Assembly: GCA_019307805.1 (NCBI GenBank)
Contig: JAFDIX010000157.1
Span: 1 to 6,712 of the forward strand
Length of the DNA stretch: 6,712 nt
Source: Deltaproteobacteria bacterium
Lineage (GTDB): Bacteria; Desulfobacterota; DSM-4660; Desulfatiglandales; HGW-15
Reading direction: 5' to 3'
Shown one piece after another: positions 1 to 5,992 of the stretch; position 1 is the first letter of the stretch, and the number at the start of each line of letters is the position of its first letter. A program made the position numbers and the translations under genes. The notes under the pieces are model-generated. The model did not search any database, was not told where the DNA came from, and worked only from the letters and a program-made list of their open reading frames with translations.

Positions 1-2227
1 CCATCTCCTGGGCCGTGAGGCCCACCCTGGCGGCCCTGTCCCTATCGGGAATAATTCGGATCTCGGGATTCCCAAGGTCCAGACTCGGAATGGGCCTTAG
101 CTGGGAGCCGGGGATCAGGGCCATGATCTCTGCAAACACCCCTTGTCCCAGTGCGACCAGTCGCGTCAGGTCGGGTCCGCTGATATCCACATCAATAGCA
201 CGGCCTGCCCCCACTCCCCTGGCAAAGAGACTCGTCTGTGTCACGATGGGGATCATTCCCGGGATGCTGCGCAGGACGCGCTGAAGCACGGGAATAAGCT
301 CCTTTGCCCGGAGAGGGTCTTGAGCCACGGCCCCCATGAAGACCCGCTGAGAAAAGGCAACGAAAAAGAAACTGCCTATGGGAGGAGCGTCGAGATCGGC
401 CCCGGGTTCGGCCTGCCAGTATTTGCGCATTTCTTTCTCTACAAACTCCCCCACTGCCTCAAATTCTTCTATGCTGTACCCCGGCGGAGGAATCATGATC
501 CCCAGAATCAGATTCCTGTTCCCTTCAGGGAGATATTCTGTTTTCGGGGCAAGAAACCAGGCCATGCCCAGGGCGATGGAGGTGAGGAGCACCACCACTG
601 TCACACGGCGGAAGATCCGGCCGCACAACCAGTAGACAAAGGAGGAAATCCATCGGGAAAATCCTCGGGCAATATGGGAGAGACCGAAGAACTCCCGGAC
701 CCCAAACCGACGCTTCTCTTTCTGCCCTGCATTGTTTTTGGGAGAAGGGATTATTCTGCCGGCAAGTGAGGGGATCACCGTGACGGCCACGAGAAGGCTG
801 AGGATGACCGCAAAACTGATGGCAATGGCAATATCCCGGAAAAGCTGCCCTGCCTCCTCCTCAACGAAAATTACCGGAAGAAAGACTGCGACGGTTGTCA
901 GCGTGCTGGCAAGAACCGCTCCCCAGACCTCTCCTGTGCCCTGCAAAGCCGCCTGTACCCTGCTTTCCCCCATCTGCCGGTGCCTGTAAATGTTTTCAAG
1001 CACCACAATGGAGTTGTCCACGACCATGCCGGCGGCAAAGGCACACCCGGCAAGTGAGATGACATTAATGGTCCGGCCGAAAAGCACCATCATGAGAAAG
1101 GTTCCAACAATAGATATGGGGATGGCGAGGGTAACGATGAAGGTCGCTGAAAAACTCCTCAGGAAAATCAGAAGCACCAATACGGCCAGGGTGCCGCCGA
1201 GAAAAATGTTCTGCCTGACCAGGGCGATGGCGCTGTCTATGTATTCGGTCTCATCGTATACCTGTTCCAGTTGGAGACCCATGTCAACCAGGAGGGTCTC
1301 GTTGAGTTCTTTGATTGCTGTCTTGAGCCCTGCCATGACTTTCAGAACATTGGAGCCTGCCTGACGTATGGCATTGATTGCCAGAACAGGGTCGCCCTTA
1401 TTCCGGCTCACACTGCTTCTTTTTTTGAAACCGTAACGGACCTGGGCAACATCTTTGACCCTTACCGGGGAGTCCCCTACATACCGGATGACGACATTCT
1501 CCGCATCCTCCGGGTTCAGGTATTCCGCTTCCGTGCGCGCAATATACCTCCGCTTGCCCTCGTCAAAAGCGCCGGCTGAGATGTTTTTGTTTTCCGCAGA
1601 CAGGGCCCTTGCCATTTCGGTGACGGTCACTTCCCTTGCGGCCAGGGCCGACTCATCGAAAACCACTTGCATTTCTTCTTCCTGGCCGCCGTAGACGTTG
1701 ACCTTCGCCACCCCTGAAACCCGCTCAAGGCGAGGCTTGATAATATCATCGGCAAAGTTCTTGAGGGTATATATGGGTGGGGCCTTCCCTTTTATGGCCC
1801 GAAGCACGACCCACGCCATGGGTGGCGCATTTTCACTGGCTGAGACGATGATGGGACGATCTGCGTCATCGGGATAGGAGGGGACCTGATCCAGCTTCGT
1901 GGAGACCTTGAGCAGGGCAACATCGATGTCGGTGCCCACGGAGAACTCCAGGTTGACCCTGCCCCTGGAATCACCGGACTCGCTGGTGAGACGAATGAGC
2001 CCTTCAACGCTTTTCAGGTACTCCTCCTGCTCTTCAACGATCTCTTTTTCCACCTCCTGTGGGGATGCACCGGGCCAAACAGTGGTCACCGTGATCTGGG
2101 GACGGGTCACATCCGGTGCGAGTTGGACGGGAATCTTCAGCAGAGAGAGAACCCCGAAGAGAACCACGAAGAAGATTCCCACAGTAACGGAGACGGGGTG
2201 TTTGATGGAGGCATCAGCCAGTCGCAT
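1..2227 (-). CDS. RND efflux transporter permease subunit (AcrB/HAE1-like), C-terminus cut by the window edge
   Basis: This is an inner-membrane, proton-driven pump of a tripartite efflux complex. The frame is open without a stop from ATG at 2227 to base 1 (742 codons; full members have about 1,030-1,060). Visible parts in order are TM1 (about residues 12-30), the first periplasmic porter region with the family motif WPGASPQEVE (51-60), TM2-TM4 (about 340-410), TM5-TM6 (about 433-488), TM7 (about 541-560) and the start of the second porter region, with EYLPEGNRN near 564-572. TM4 reads GMVVDNSIVVLENIYRH, so the Asp pair of AcrB (D407/D408) is Asp404-Asn405 here. The start follows the adaptor stop by 16 bp. 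An AAGAGG-like ribosome site overlaps that stop with a long spacer (about 12 nt), which suggests translational coupling. The proton-relay residues of TM10 lie outside the window. The substrate cannot be inferred. Confidence 0.95.
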   Translation of the reverse strand, partial: MRLADASIKHPVSVTVGIFFVVLFGVLSLLKIPVQLAPDVTRPQITVTTVWPGASPQEVEKEIVEEQEEYLKSVEGLIRLTSESGDSRGRVNLEFSVGTDIDVALLKVSTKLDQVPSYPDDADRPIIVSASENAPPMAWVVLRAIKGKAPPIYTLKNFADDIIKPRLERVSGVAKVNVYGGQEEEMQVVFDESALAAREVTVTEMARALSAENKNISAGAFDEGKRRYIARTEAEYLNPEDAENVVIRYVGDSPVRVKDVAQVRYGFKKRSSVSRNKGDPVLAINAIRQAGSNVLKVMAGLKTAIKELNETLLVDMGLQLEQVYDETEYIDSAIALVRQNIFLGGTLAVLVLLIFLRSFSATFIVTLAIPISIVGTFLMMVLFGRTINVISLAGCAFAAGMVVDNSIVVLENIYRHRQMGESRVQAALQGTGEVWGAVLASTLTTVAVFLPVIFVEEEAGQLFRDIAIAISFAVILSLLVAVTVIPSLAGRIIPSPKNNAGQKEKRRFGVREFFGLSHIARGFSRWISSFVYWLCGRIFRRVTVVVLLTSIALGMAWFLAPKTEYLPEGNRNLILGIMIPPPGYSIEEFEAVGEFVEKEMRKYWQAEPGADLDAPPIGSFFFVAFSQRVFMGAVAQDPLRAKELIPVLQRVLRSIPGMIPIVTQTSLFARGVGAGRAIDVDISGPDLTRLVALGQGVFAEIMALIPGSQLRPIPSLDLGNPEIRIIPDRDRAARVGLTAQEM

Positions 2228-2243
2228 ACTTGAAAAGGGCCTC

Positions 2244-3407
2244 TTAGGACGGATTGGGTTTTGGGGTTGCTCTATGGGTCGCAGGCGGGTTCACGGACTT
2301 CCCCTCTCTCATGACTCGAACAGGTTGACCGGGGCGGAGCCTTTCGTTTCCCCGAACCACGACCTTTGATCCTGCCTTCAGGTTCCCCTGAATTTCAATA
2401 AGCGGACCATGGGCGGGACCGATTTTCACCGGAACGAGATGGGCTTTATCGTCATTGATTACGTAGACAACGGTGCCGGAGCTACTCAGTACCAGGGCGT
2501 CTTTGGGCACCAAAATGGCGCGATGAGGATTTCCCACCGGAAATGTGGCCCGCCCAAGCATCCCTGCCTTGATGGCGTTATCCCTGTTCAGAATTTTAAT
2601 GCGCACGGGGAAGGTCCTGGCCACTTTGTCTGCCCGGGGAATAACGGCATCTATGATACCCCTAAAGACTCTCCCCGGGAGGGCGTCGAAAATCACCCGT
2701 GCGCTGTCCCCTTTCCTCATCGCGGGGATATGTCGCTCGGGCACGGGGACCATAAACAGGATGGGGTCCGGAACCACAAGCGTCACGACGGGCTTCCCTT
2801 CTCCAAGCCACTGACCCGGGAGGCAGTGGCGTTTCACGACATATCCGGATACAGGGGCCCTAATGATTTTCTTATCGAGTTGATCCTCAAGGGCACGAAG
2901 TTCTACCTTAAGGCGGGCCATCTTTTTGTGCGACGCCTCGGAAGCGAACCTGGCGTCGTCATAGGCCTTCTCAGAAACGCTCTTGATGCTATACAAGCGT
3001 TCTTGTCTTTGCAGTTCACGCTGTGCCTGGGTTTCCTGGACCCTGGCCTCTGCCATGTTTGCCTTGGCGGCCTCTACCTTGAGTTCAAGCTGGCTGGTGT
3101 TTTGTTTGCAGAGAACCTGTCCCTTCTGCACACGATCCCCTTCTTCCACCAGGACCTCTTTTACCAACCCTGACTCTTCCGAGGCAACCACGGTCTCCAA
3201 CCAGGGCTCGGCACTTCCAATCAGGGTGACAAGGGTGACCACCTCCTTCTCCTGGACAGGGGAAACTCTTACCGCTGCAGGGGGGCGCCCTTTCTTCTTG
3301 GAGTCATTTCGGGCCCCGGCGAAATGGGGTGCCAGCAAAAGGGCGGCCAGGATAGAGACAACAAACAGGGCGAGGGTTCTGTTGGGTTTGGGCATTATCG
3401 CAGTCAT
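2244..3407 (-). CDS. RND efflux periplasmic adaptor subunit (membrane fusion protein, HlyD/AcrA family)
   Basis: This adaptor links the RND permease to an outer-membrane channel. From ATG at 3407 it is 387 residues. It has a signal peptide with basic start MPKPNR, hydrophobic core TLALFVVSILAALLLA and likely cleavage after AGA (residue 32). The first half of a lipoyl-like domain is at about 72-103 (GLVKEVLVEEGDRVQKGQ). An alpha-helical hairpin spans about 104-177, and the second lipoyl half is at about 178-211 (IIRAPVSGYVVKRHCLPGQW). Beta-barrel and membrane-proximal domains follow. The hairpin tip shows R134-x3-L138-x6-S145, the spacing of the AcrA RLS motif (R128, L132, S139) that contacts TolC, so a TolC-type partner is expected although none is in the window. 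The frame stays open to an ATG at 3470, but that codon overlaps the -10 box of the likely promoter. ATG 3395 is an alternative start: GAGAGAGA abuts 3407 but sits 12 nt from 3395. The adaptor is followed directly by the permease gene. Confidence 0.94.
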   Translation of the reverse strand: MTAIMPKPNRTLALFVVSILAALLLAPHFAGARNDSKKKGRPPAAVRVSPVQEKEVVTLVTLIGSAEPWLETVVASEESGLVKEVLVEEGDRVQKGQVLCKQNTSQLELKVEAAKANMAEARVQETQAQRELQRQERLYSIKSVSEKAYDDARFASEASHKKMARLKVELRALEDQLDKKIIRAPVSGYVVKRHCLPGQWLGEGKPVVTLVVPDPILFMVPVPERHIPAMRKGDSARVIFDALPGRVFRGIIDAVIPRADKVARTFPVRIKILNRDNAIKAGMLGRATFPVGNPHRAILVPKDALVLSSSGTVVYVINDDKAHLVPVKIGPAHGPLIEIQGNLKAGSKVVVRGNERLRPGQPVRVMREGKSVNPPATHRATPKPNPS

Positions 3408-3468
3408 TCTCTCTCGGTTATCCGATCTCTCAGGGTATAATGTCGTTAGGATGCCGTACAAGGGCAAC

Positions 3469-3497
3469 ATTGTATGGAAAGGGGGAAGCTATTTCAA
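3469..3497 (-). promoter_or_regulatory. Sigma70-type promoter of the adaptor-permease operon
   Basis: Read on the minus strand, TTGAAA (3492-3497) and TACAAT (3469-3474) are separated by exactly 17 bp. Each hexamer matches the consensus at 5 of 6 positions or nearly so. Transcription would begin near 3462 and leave a leader of about 55 nt before ATG 3407. This placement rules out the ATG at 3470 as a start on the same transcript. No operator is obvious between the boxes. The call rests on sequence match only. Confidence 0.6.
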
Positions 3498-3596
3498 GGC
3501 TTGTCTCGCCTATGACCGGGAGTTTGCGCTTTCCTCTCGTCTTAAAGGATGACCAGGCGGCCTTTGCTTGACCAAATTTCCTCTATCCGATATGCT

Positions 3597-3606
3597 TCAA
3601 CGTTGA
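3597..3606. repeat. 10-bp perfect palindrome TCAACGTTGA in the spacer upstream of the efflux operon
   Basis: TCAACGTTGA is self-complementary over all 10 bases. It lies about 100 bp upstream of the -35 box of the efflux promoter, in the only stretch here (3498-3691) without a supportable gene. It could be a half-size operator or chance. No second copy was seen nearby, and no regulator gene is in the window. Confidence 0.25.
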
Positions 3607-3691
3607 TTGAAAAGGGCCGAGGGTCATTCCAAGGGGTGTCCATCGGGAAATTCCGGGACGGGCCTTCGGAAGGAGTTTTGAGGGCAGGGTC

Positions 3692-3910
3692 CTATGGGTG
3701 GTCTATCTCTCCTCTTTTCAGCATAAAACGGTCCTTTTCATTTTCAAGCGCGAGGATTTTGGCACGAAGCATTTTGAGATCCTCATCCTTCTGCCTCAGG
3801 TCCGCATCGCATTGACAGGGGCGAAACTCATTTTTGGCCAATGCCTTTCGCAAGGCTTTTATTTCTTTCCGGATTTTTTTCAGCTTTTTTTTCTCGGCCT
3901 TGCCAATCAT
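3692..3910 (-). CDS. Possible small charged coiled-coil protein of unknown function
   Basis: I do not recognise a family. From ATG at 3910 the product is 72 residues; a TTG at 3919 in the same frame would add three. The protein is very rich in Lys, Arg, Glu, Asp and Leu. A basic first third (KAEKKKLKKIRKEIKALRKA, about residues 4-23) is followed by a CQC pair (Cys32, Cys34). A second heptad-like stretch (DLRQKDEDLKMLRAKILALE, about 37-56) comes next, and the C-terminus is acidic. No signal peptide or membrane segment is visible, so a cytosolic oligomer or binding partner is plausible. The amphipathic pattern and the clean charge alternation argue for real coding. Against it are the short length, only a weak AGGG-type ribosome site about 10 nt before the ATG, and no recognised homologue. 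It is divergent from pyrK, and a candidate promoter lies upstream at 3994-4022. Confidence 0.5.
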   Translation of the reverse strand: MIGKAEKKKLKKIRKEIKALRKALAKNEFRPCQCDADLRQKDEDLKMLRAKILALENEKDRFMLKRGEIDHP

Positions 3911-3993
3911 GAGGATCAAACCCTGGGGTGGGCTTTTGAAAATGCCCGATAGGAAGGTATGCCACTACCCCTCAAGAAACATATTAGAACTAT

Positions 3994-4022
3994 AGAATAA
4001 ACCATATAACCTGAAATGTCAC
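3994..4022 (-). promoter_or_regulatory. Candidate promoter for the small coiled-coil gene
   Basis: On the minus strand GTGACA (4017-4022) resembles the -35 consensus with one mismatch. TATTCT (3994-3999) resembles the -10 consensus with two mismatches, and the spacing is 17 bp. It lies in a markedly AT-rich stretch (about 3970-4050) between the divergent small gene and pyrK, which is where promoters would be expected. Such AT-rich DNA readily gives chance matches, so this is tentative. Confidence 0.35.
4005..4010 (+). promoter_or_regulatory. Weak candidate -10 element for pyrK-pyrD
   Basis: TATAAC matches the -10 consensus at five of six positions and lies about 56-77 nt upstream of the two possible pyrK starts. 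The hexamer 17 bp upstream (TATTAG, 3982-3987) is a poor -35. I see no pyrimidine-type attenuator hairpin or PyrR-like anti-terminator between this point and pyrK. Confidence 0.22.
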
Positions 4023-4065
4023 GCTAAATTCCTCAACCATTTCTAATGCTTATCCGGGAAAAACT

Positions 4066-4884
4066 TTGGCCAGGGAGACAAGGGAAGTGACCGTGCTGGA
4101 GGAAAGCTCCGAAATTCTTTTTAACCAAAAGTTGACTTCCGATACCTGTCTCATGGGGTTGGGGTCGCCCGGTATGGCGGGTACTGCCAGGCCCGGCCAG
4201 TTTGTGATGGTGCAAGTGCATCCCGGCAATGATCCCCTGTTGAGGCGGCCCTTCTCCATATGCGGGACAAGGGCAGATGCATTGCTCATTCTCTATCGCG
4301 TGGTGGGGAAGGGGACCTCCATCATGGCGGAAAAAAGGGTGGGGGAGCGGGTGTCCCTGGTGGGACCACTGGGCAGGGGATTTGAACAGCCCGAAGGGAA
4401 GGATATGGCCCTCCTGGTGGCGGGGGGCATAGGGATTGCCCCACTGTTCTTTCTGGCCCAGACCATGGAGCCAACCCATTACCGGTTTTTTGCGGGTTTC
4501 GGGACGGCCCGAGACATTATCAGGGCAGAGGATGTTGCAGGGGATGCAGGGGATGTCTCCCTTGCAACGGATGACGGATCCGAGGGGTATGCCGGCCTCG
4601 TGACCGGTCTGCTTGAAGCTTATCTGGAACCGAAGGGGCCTGGGCATGACGGCATATCTCTCTTTACCTGTGGACCAAGACCCATGCTGAGGAAGGTTGC
4701 CCTGGAGGCCATGGCCCGACAAATTCCCTGTCAGGTCTCCCTTGAAGCAGCCATGGCCTGCGGCCTCGGCGCGTGTCAGGGATGCGCCGTCAAGGCTGGG
4801 ACCCGGGAAAGGCGCCCCTATTACCATGTGTGCTCAGACGGGCCGGTATTCCCCGTTTCTTCCATTGACTGGGATTGTCTGTAG
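4066..4884 (+). CDS. pyrK: Dihydroorotate dehydrogenase B, electron transfer subunit PyrK
   Basis: PyrK carries FAD and a [2Fe-2S] cluster and passes electrons from the FMN of PyrD to NAD+ in the oxidation of dihydroorotate to orotate, step four of pyrimidine synthesis. With the TTG start it is 272 residues, close to family size. Visible features are ARPGQFVMVQV (41-51), the flavin-binding RRPFSIC (60-66), the glycine-rich GGIGIAPLFFLA (120-131), CGPRPML (202-208) and a C-terminal cluster site of Cys232, Cys237, Cys240 and Cys256 (C-x4-C-x2-C-x15-C). All four ligands are present, so the subunit looks functional. The start is uncertain: TTG 4066 fits the usual N-terminal length, while GTG 4087 has the better ribosome site (GGAG nine nt upstream) and would give 265 residues. 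An in-frame stop at 4012 sets the upstream limit. It is followed by pyrD after 11 bp, in one operon. Confidence 0.95.
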   Translation: MARETREVTVLEESSEILFNQKLTSDTCLMGLGSPGMAGTARPGQFVMVQVHPGNDPLLRRPFSICGTRADALLILYRVVGKGTSIMAEKRVGERVSLVGPLGRGFEQPEGKDMALLVAGGIGIAPLFFLAQTMEPTHYRFFAGFGTARDIIRAEDVAGDAGDVSLATDDGSEGYAGLVTGLLEAYLEPKGPGHDGISLFTCGPRPMLRKVALEAMARQIPCQVSLEAAMACGLGACQGCAVKAGTRERRPYYHVCSDGPVFPVSSIDWDCL

Positions 4885-4888
4885 GCGG
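4883..4888 (+). promoter_or_regulatory. Ribosome binding site that sets the pyrD start
   Basis: AGGCGG (one mismatch from AGGAGG) lies seven nt before ATG 4896 and overlaps the TAG stop of pyrK at 4882-4884. This favours ATG 4896 over the in-frame TTG at 4875, and it indicates translational coupling of the two subunits. Confidence 0.65.
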
Positions 4889-4895
4889 ATATTCC

Positions 4896-5828
4896 ATGAA
4901 CTTATCAGATATTGATCTTAGTGTGAACCTGGGACCGCTCCGGATGAAGAACCCGGTCATGACCGCATCCGGGACCTTCGGTTATGGCCTGGAGTATGGG
5001 TCCTTTGTGGACCCAAACCTGCTGGGGGCCGTTATCGTGAAGGGGCTTTCCATCAAGCCCATGCCGGGTAATCCTCCACCCAGGACAGTGGAGACCGCCT
5101 GCGGTATGCTCAATTCCATCGGCCTCGCCAATATCGGGTTGAAGGCCTTCATTGGAGAGAAACTCCCCTTACTGCAGGATCTGGATACGGAACTCATTGT
5201 CAACATCTACGGCCATCATATGCAGGAATACGGAGAGCTGGCCGCTGCCTTGAAAGGGGTGGAAGGCATTTCCGCTATCGAGGTGAACATCTCCTGTCCC
5301 AATGTGGATCGCGGTGGCATGGCCTTTGGGACAGATCCGGAGATTTCCGCAAGGGTCATTGAAACGGTCCTCAGAAACACGGACAAGCCGGTCATTGTCA
5401 AACTGTCTCCCAATGTGACAGATATCCGCGCTGTGGCCAAAGCCGTGGAGGGTGCGGGAGCCCACGCCATTTCCCTCATCAATACCCTGACCGGCATGGC
5501 CATCGACCTTGAGAAAAGGACGCCCCGGCTGGCCAAAGTATCAGGAGGTCTCTCAGGGCCGGCCATCAAACCTGTGGCACTCCATATGGTATATCAGGTG
5601 GCGAAGAGCGTTTCGATTCCTGTCATCGGGGTCGGCGGCATCATGGATTACCGGGATGCCCTTGAATTTATGGTGGTGGGGGCGAGGGCGGTTCAGGTAG
5701 GCACGGCCAGTTTTGTCAATCCCAGGGCAACGATGGATATTCTGGAGGGCATGAAGGGCTTTTGCCAGGAAAGGGGCATCACCCGAATCGAGGATATCAT
5801 AGCAACGCTGAAAATCCCGGATATATAA
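4896..5828 (+). CDS. pyrD: Dihydroorotate dehydrogenase B, catalytic subunit PyrD (class 1B)
   Basis: This FMN-dependent TIM-barrel enzyme oxidises (S)-dihydroorotate to orotate in the cytosol. With PyrK it forms the NAD+-linked heterotetramer typical of class 1B. The product is 310 residues, the normal size. Visible motifs are the N-terminal MKNPVMTASGTFGYG (17-31), VIVKG with Lys50 (flavin contact), ETACGMLNSIGLAN (66-79), EVNISCPNV (129-137) with Cys134 as catalytic base, VKLSPNV (168-174), the Asn196 region INTLTGMAID (195-204), GVGGI (245-249) and the phosphate-binding QVGTASF (267-273). A catalytic Cys rather than Ser marks class 1, not the quinone-linked class 2 enzyme, and the adjacent pyrK decides for 1B. 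ATG 4896 is chosen for its AGGCGG site; an in-frame TTG at 4875 would overlap pyrK. I see no simple hairpin-plus-T-run terminator after the TAA. The inverted repeat at 5839-5990 begins 10 bp downstream. Confidence 0.97.
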   Translation: MNLSDIDLSVNLGPLRMKNPVMTASGTFGYGLEYGSFVDPNLLGAVIVKGLSIKPMPGNPPPRTVETACGMLNSIGLANIGLKAFIGEKLPLLQDLDTELIVNIYGHHMQEYGELAAALKGVEGISAIEVNISCPNVDRGGMAFGTDPEISARVIETVLRNTDKPVIVKLSPNVTDIRAVAKAVEGAGAHAISLINTLTGMAIDLEKRTPRLAKVSGGLSGPAIKPVALHMVYQVAKSVSIPVIGVGGIMDYRDALEFMVVGARAVQVGTASFVNPRATMDILEGMKGFCQERGITRIEDIIATLKIPDI

Positions 5829-5838
5829 AACGACTTAC

Positions 5839-5990
5839 AGGTTTTTAGGTTGAAGGCTGAAGACTGAAGCAACTGATTCATCATTTCTCTTTTTGAGCGT
5901 TTTCTCGCATTTCCCGCATTTCTCGCTCTCCGCCAGGCGCTATGCCCCTTCCACTTTCCCCCTTCAGCCTTCCACCTTCTACCTAAACCC
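5839..5990. repeat. Inverted pair of degenerate heptamer arrays between convergent pyrD and acyl-CoA ligase
   Basis: The left arm on the plus strand reads TTTAGGT (5844-5850), then TGAAGGC, TGAAGAC and TGAAGCA. The right arm, read on the minus strand from 5987, is TTTAGGT, AGAAGGT, GGAAGGC, TGAAGGG, GGAAAGT and GGAAGGG. Both are tandem seven-base units of the type NGAAGGN. The arms share a perfect 11-bp inverted match (5852-5862 with 5962-5972) and a second 7-bp match (5844-5850 with 5981-5987). Between these two matches lie 1 base on the left and 8 on the right, so the right arm carries one extra heptamer. The right end stops 3 bp before the ligase stop codon. The two arms could fold into a long imperfect hairpin and serve both genes as a terminator, or be a small repetitive element. 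Neither role is shown. Confidence 0.7.
5904..5930. repeat. Short tandem 9-bp repeat in the spacer of the inverted arrays
   Basis: CTCGCATTT (5904-5912) is followed directly by CCCGCATTT (5913-5921), with one mismatch, and by a diverged third unit CTCGCTCTC (5922-5930). It lies midway between the two heptamer arms, so the whole intergenic region is built of short degenerate repeats with different periods. GAGCG (5895-5899) and CGCTC (5924-5928) could pair around it, but the stem is short. Confidence 0.45.
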
Positions 5991-5992
5991 TT

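Noticed and set aside
143..769. Plus-strand open frame of 208 codons opposite the permease
   Set aside because: The opposite strand carries an uninterrupted RND permease. The plus-strand product shows no family features.
2409..3173. Long plus-strand open frame (254 codons) opposite the adaptor gene
   Set aside because: The minus-strand frame encodes a full adaptor with signal peptide, lipoyl halves and hairpin. The plus-strand translation has no recognisable domain and is its antisense shadow.
3663..3673. Palindrome CCTTCGGAAGG as a terminator for the small coiled-coil gene
   Set aside because: The stem is 5 bp with a one-base centre and there is no T-run on either side, so it does not look like an intrinsic terminator.
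3498..3691. tRNA or other structured RNA gene between the small gene and the efflux promoter
   Set aside because: No cloverleaf, T-loop consensus or strong hairpin was seen on either strand.
4033..4827. Minus-strand open frame of 264 codons opposite pyrK
   Set aside because: The translation is rich in His, Pro and Gly, as antisense of GC-rich coding DNA tends to be. The plus strand encodes PyrK with all cofactor motifs.
4066..5828. A new oxidoreductase system rather than a pyrimidine enzyme
   Set aside because: The four-Cys PyrK cluster site, the PyrD catalytic Cys loop NISCPN and the coupled gene order all match standard dihydroorotate dehydrogenase B.
5841..5990. CRISPR array
   Set aside because: The repeated units are 7 and 9 bp, adjacent and degenerate, without 20-40 bp spacers, and no cas gene is present.
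5841..5990. Insertion sequence remnant
   Set aside because: There is no transposase fragment in any frame, and I could not define a target-site duplication at the ends. The terminal matches are better explained by the heptamer arrays.
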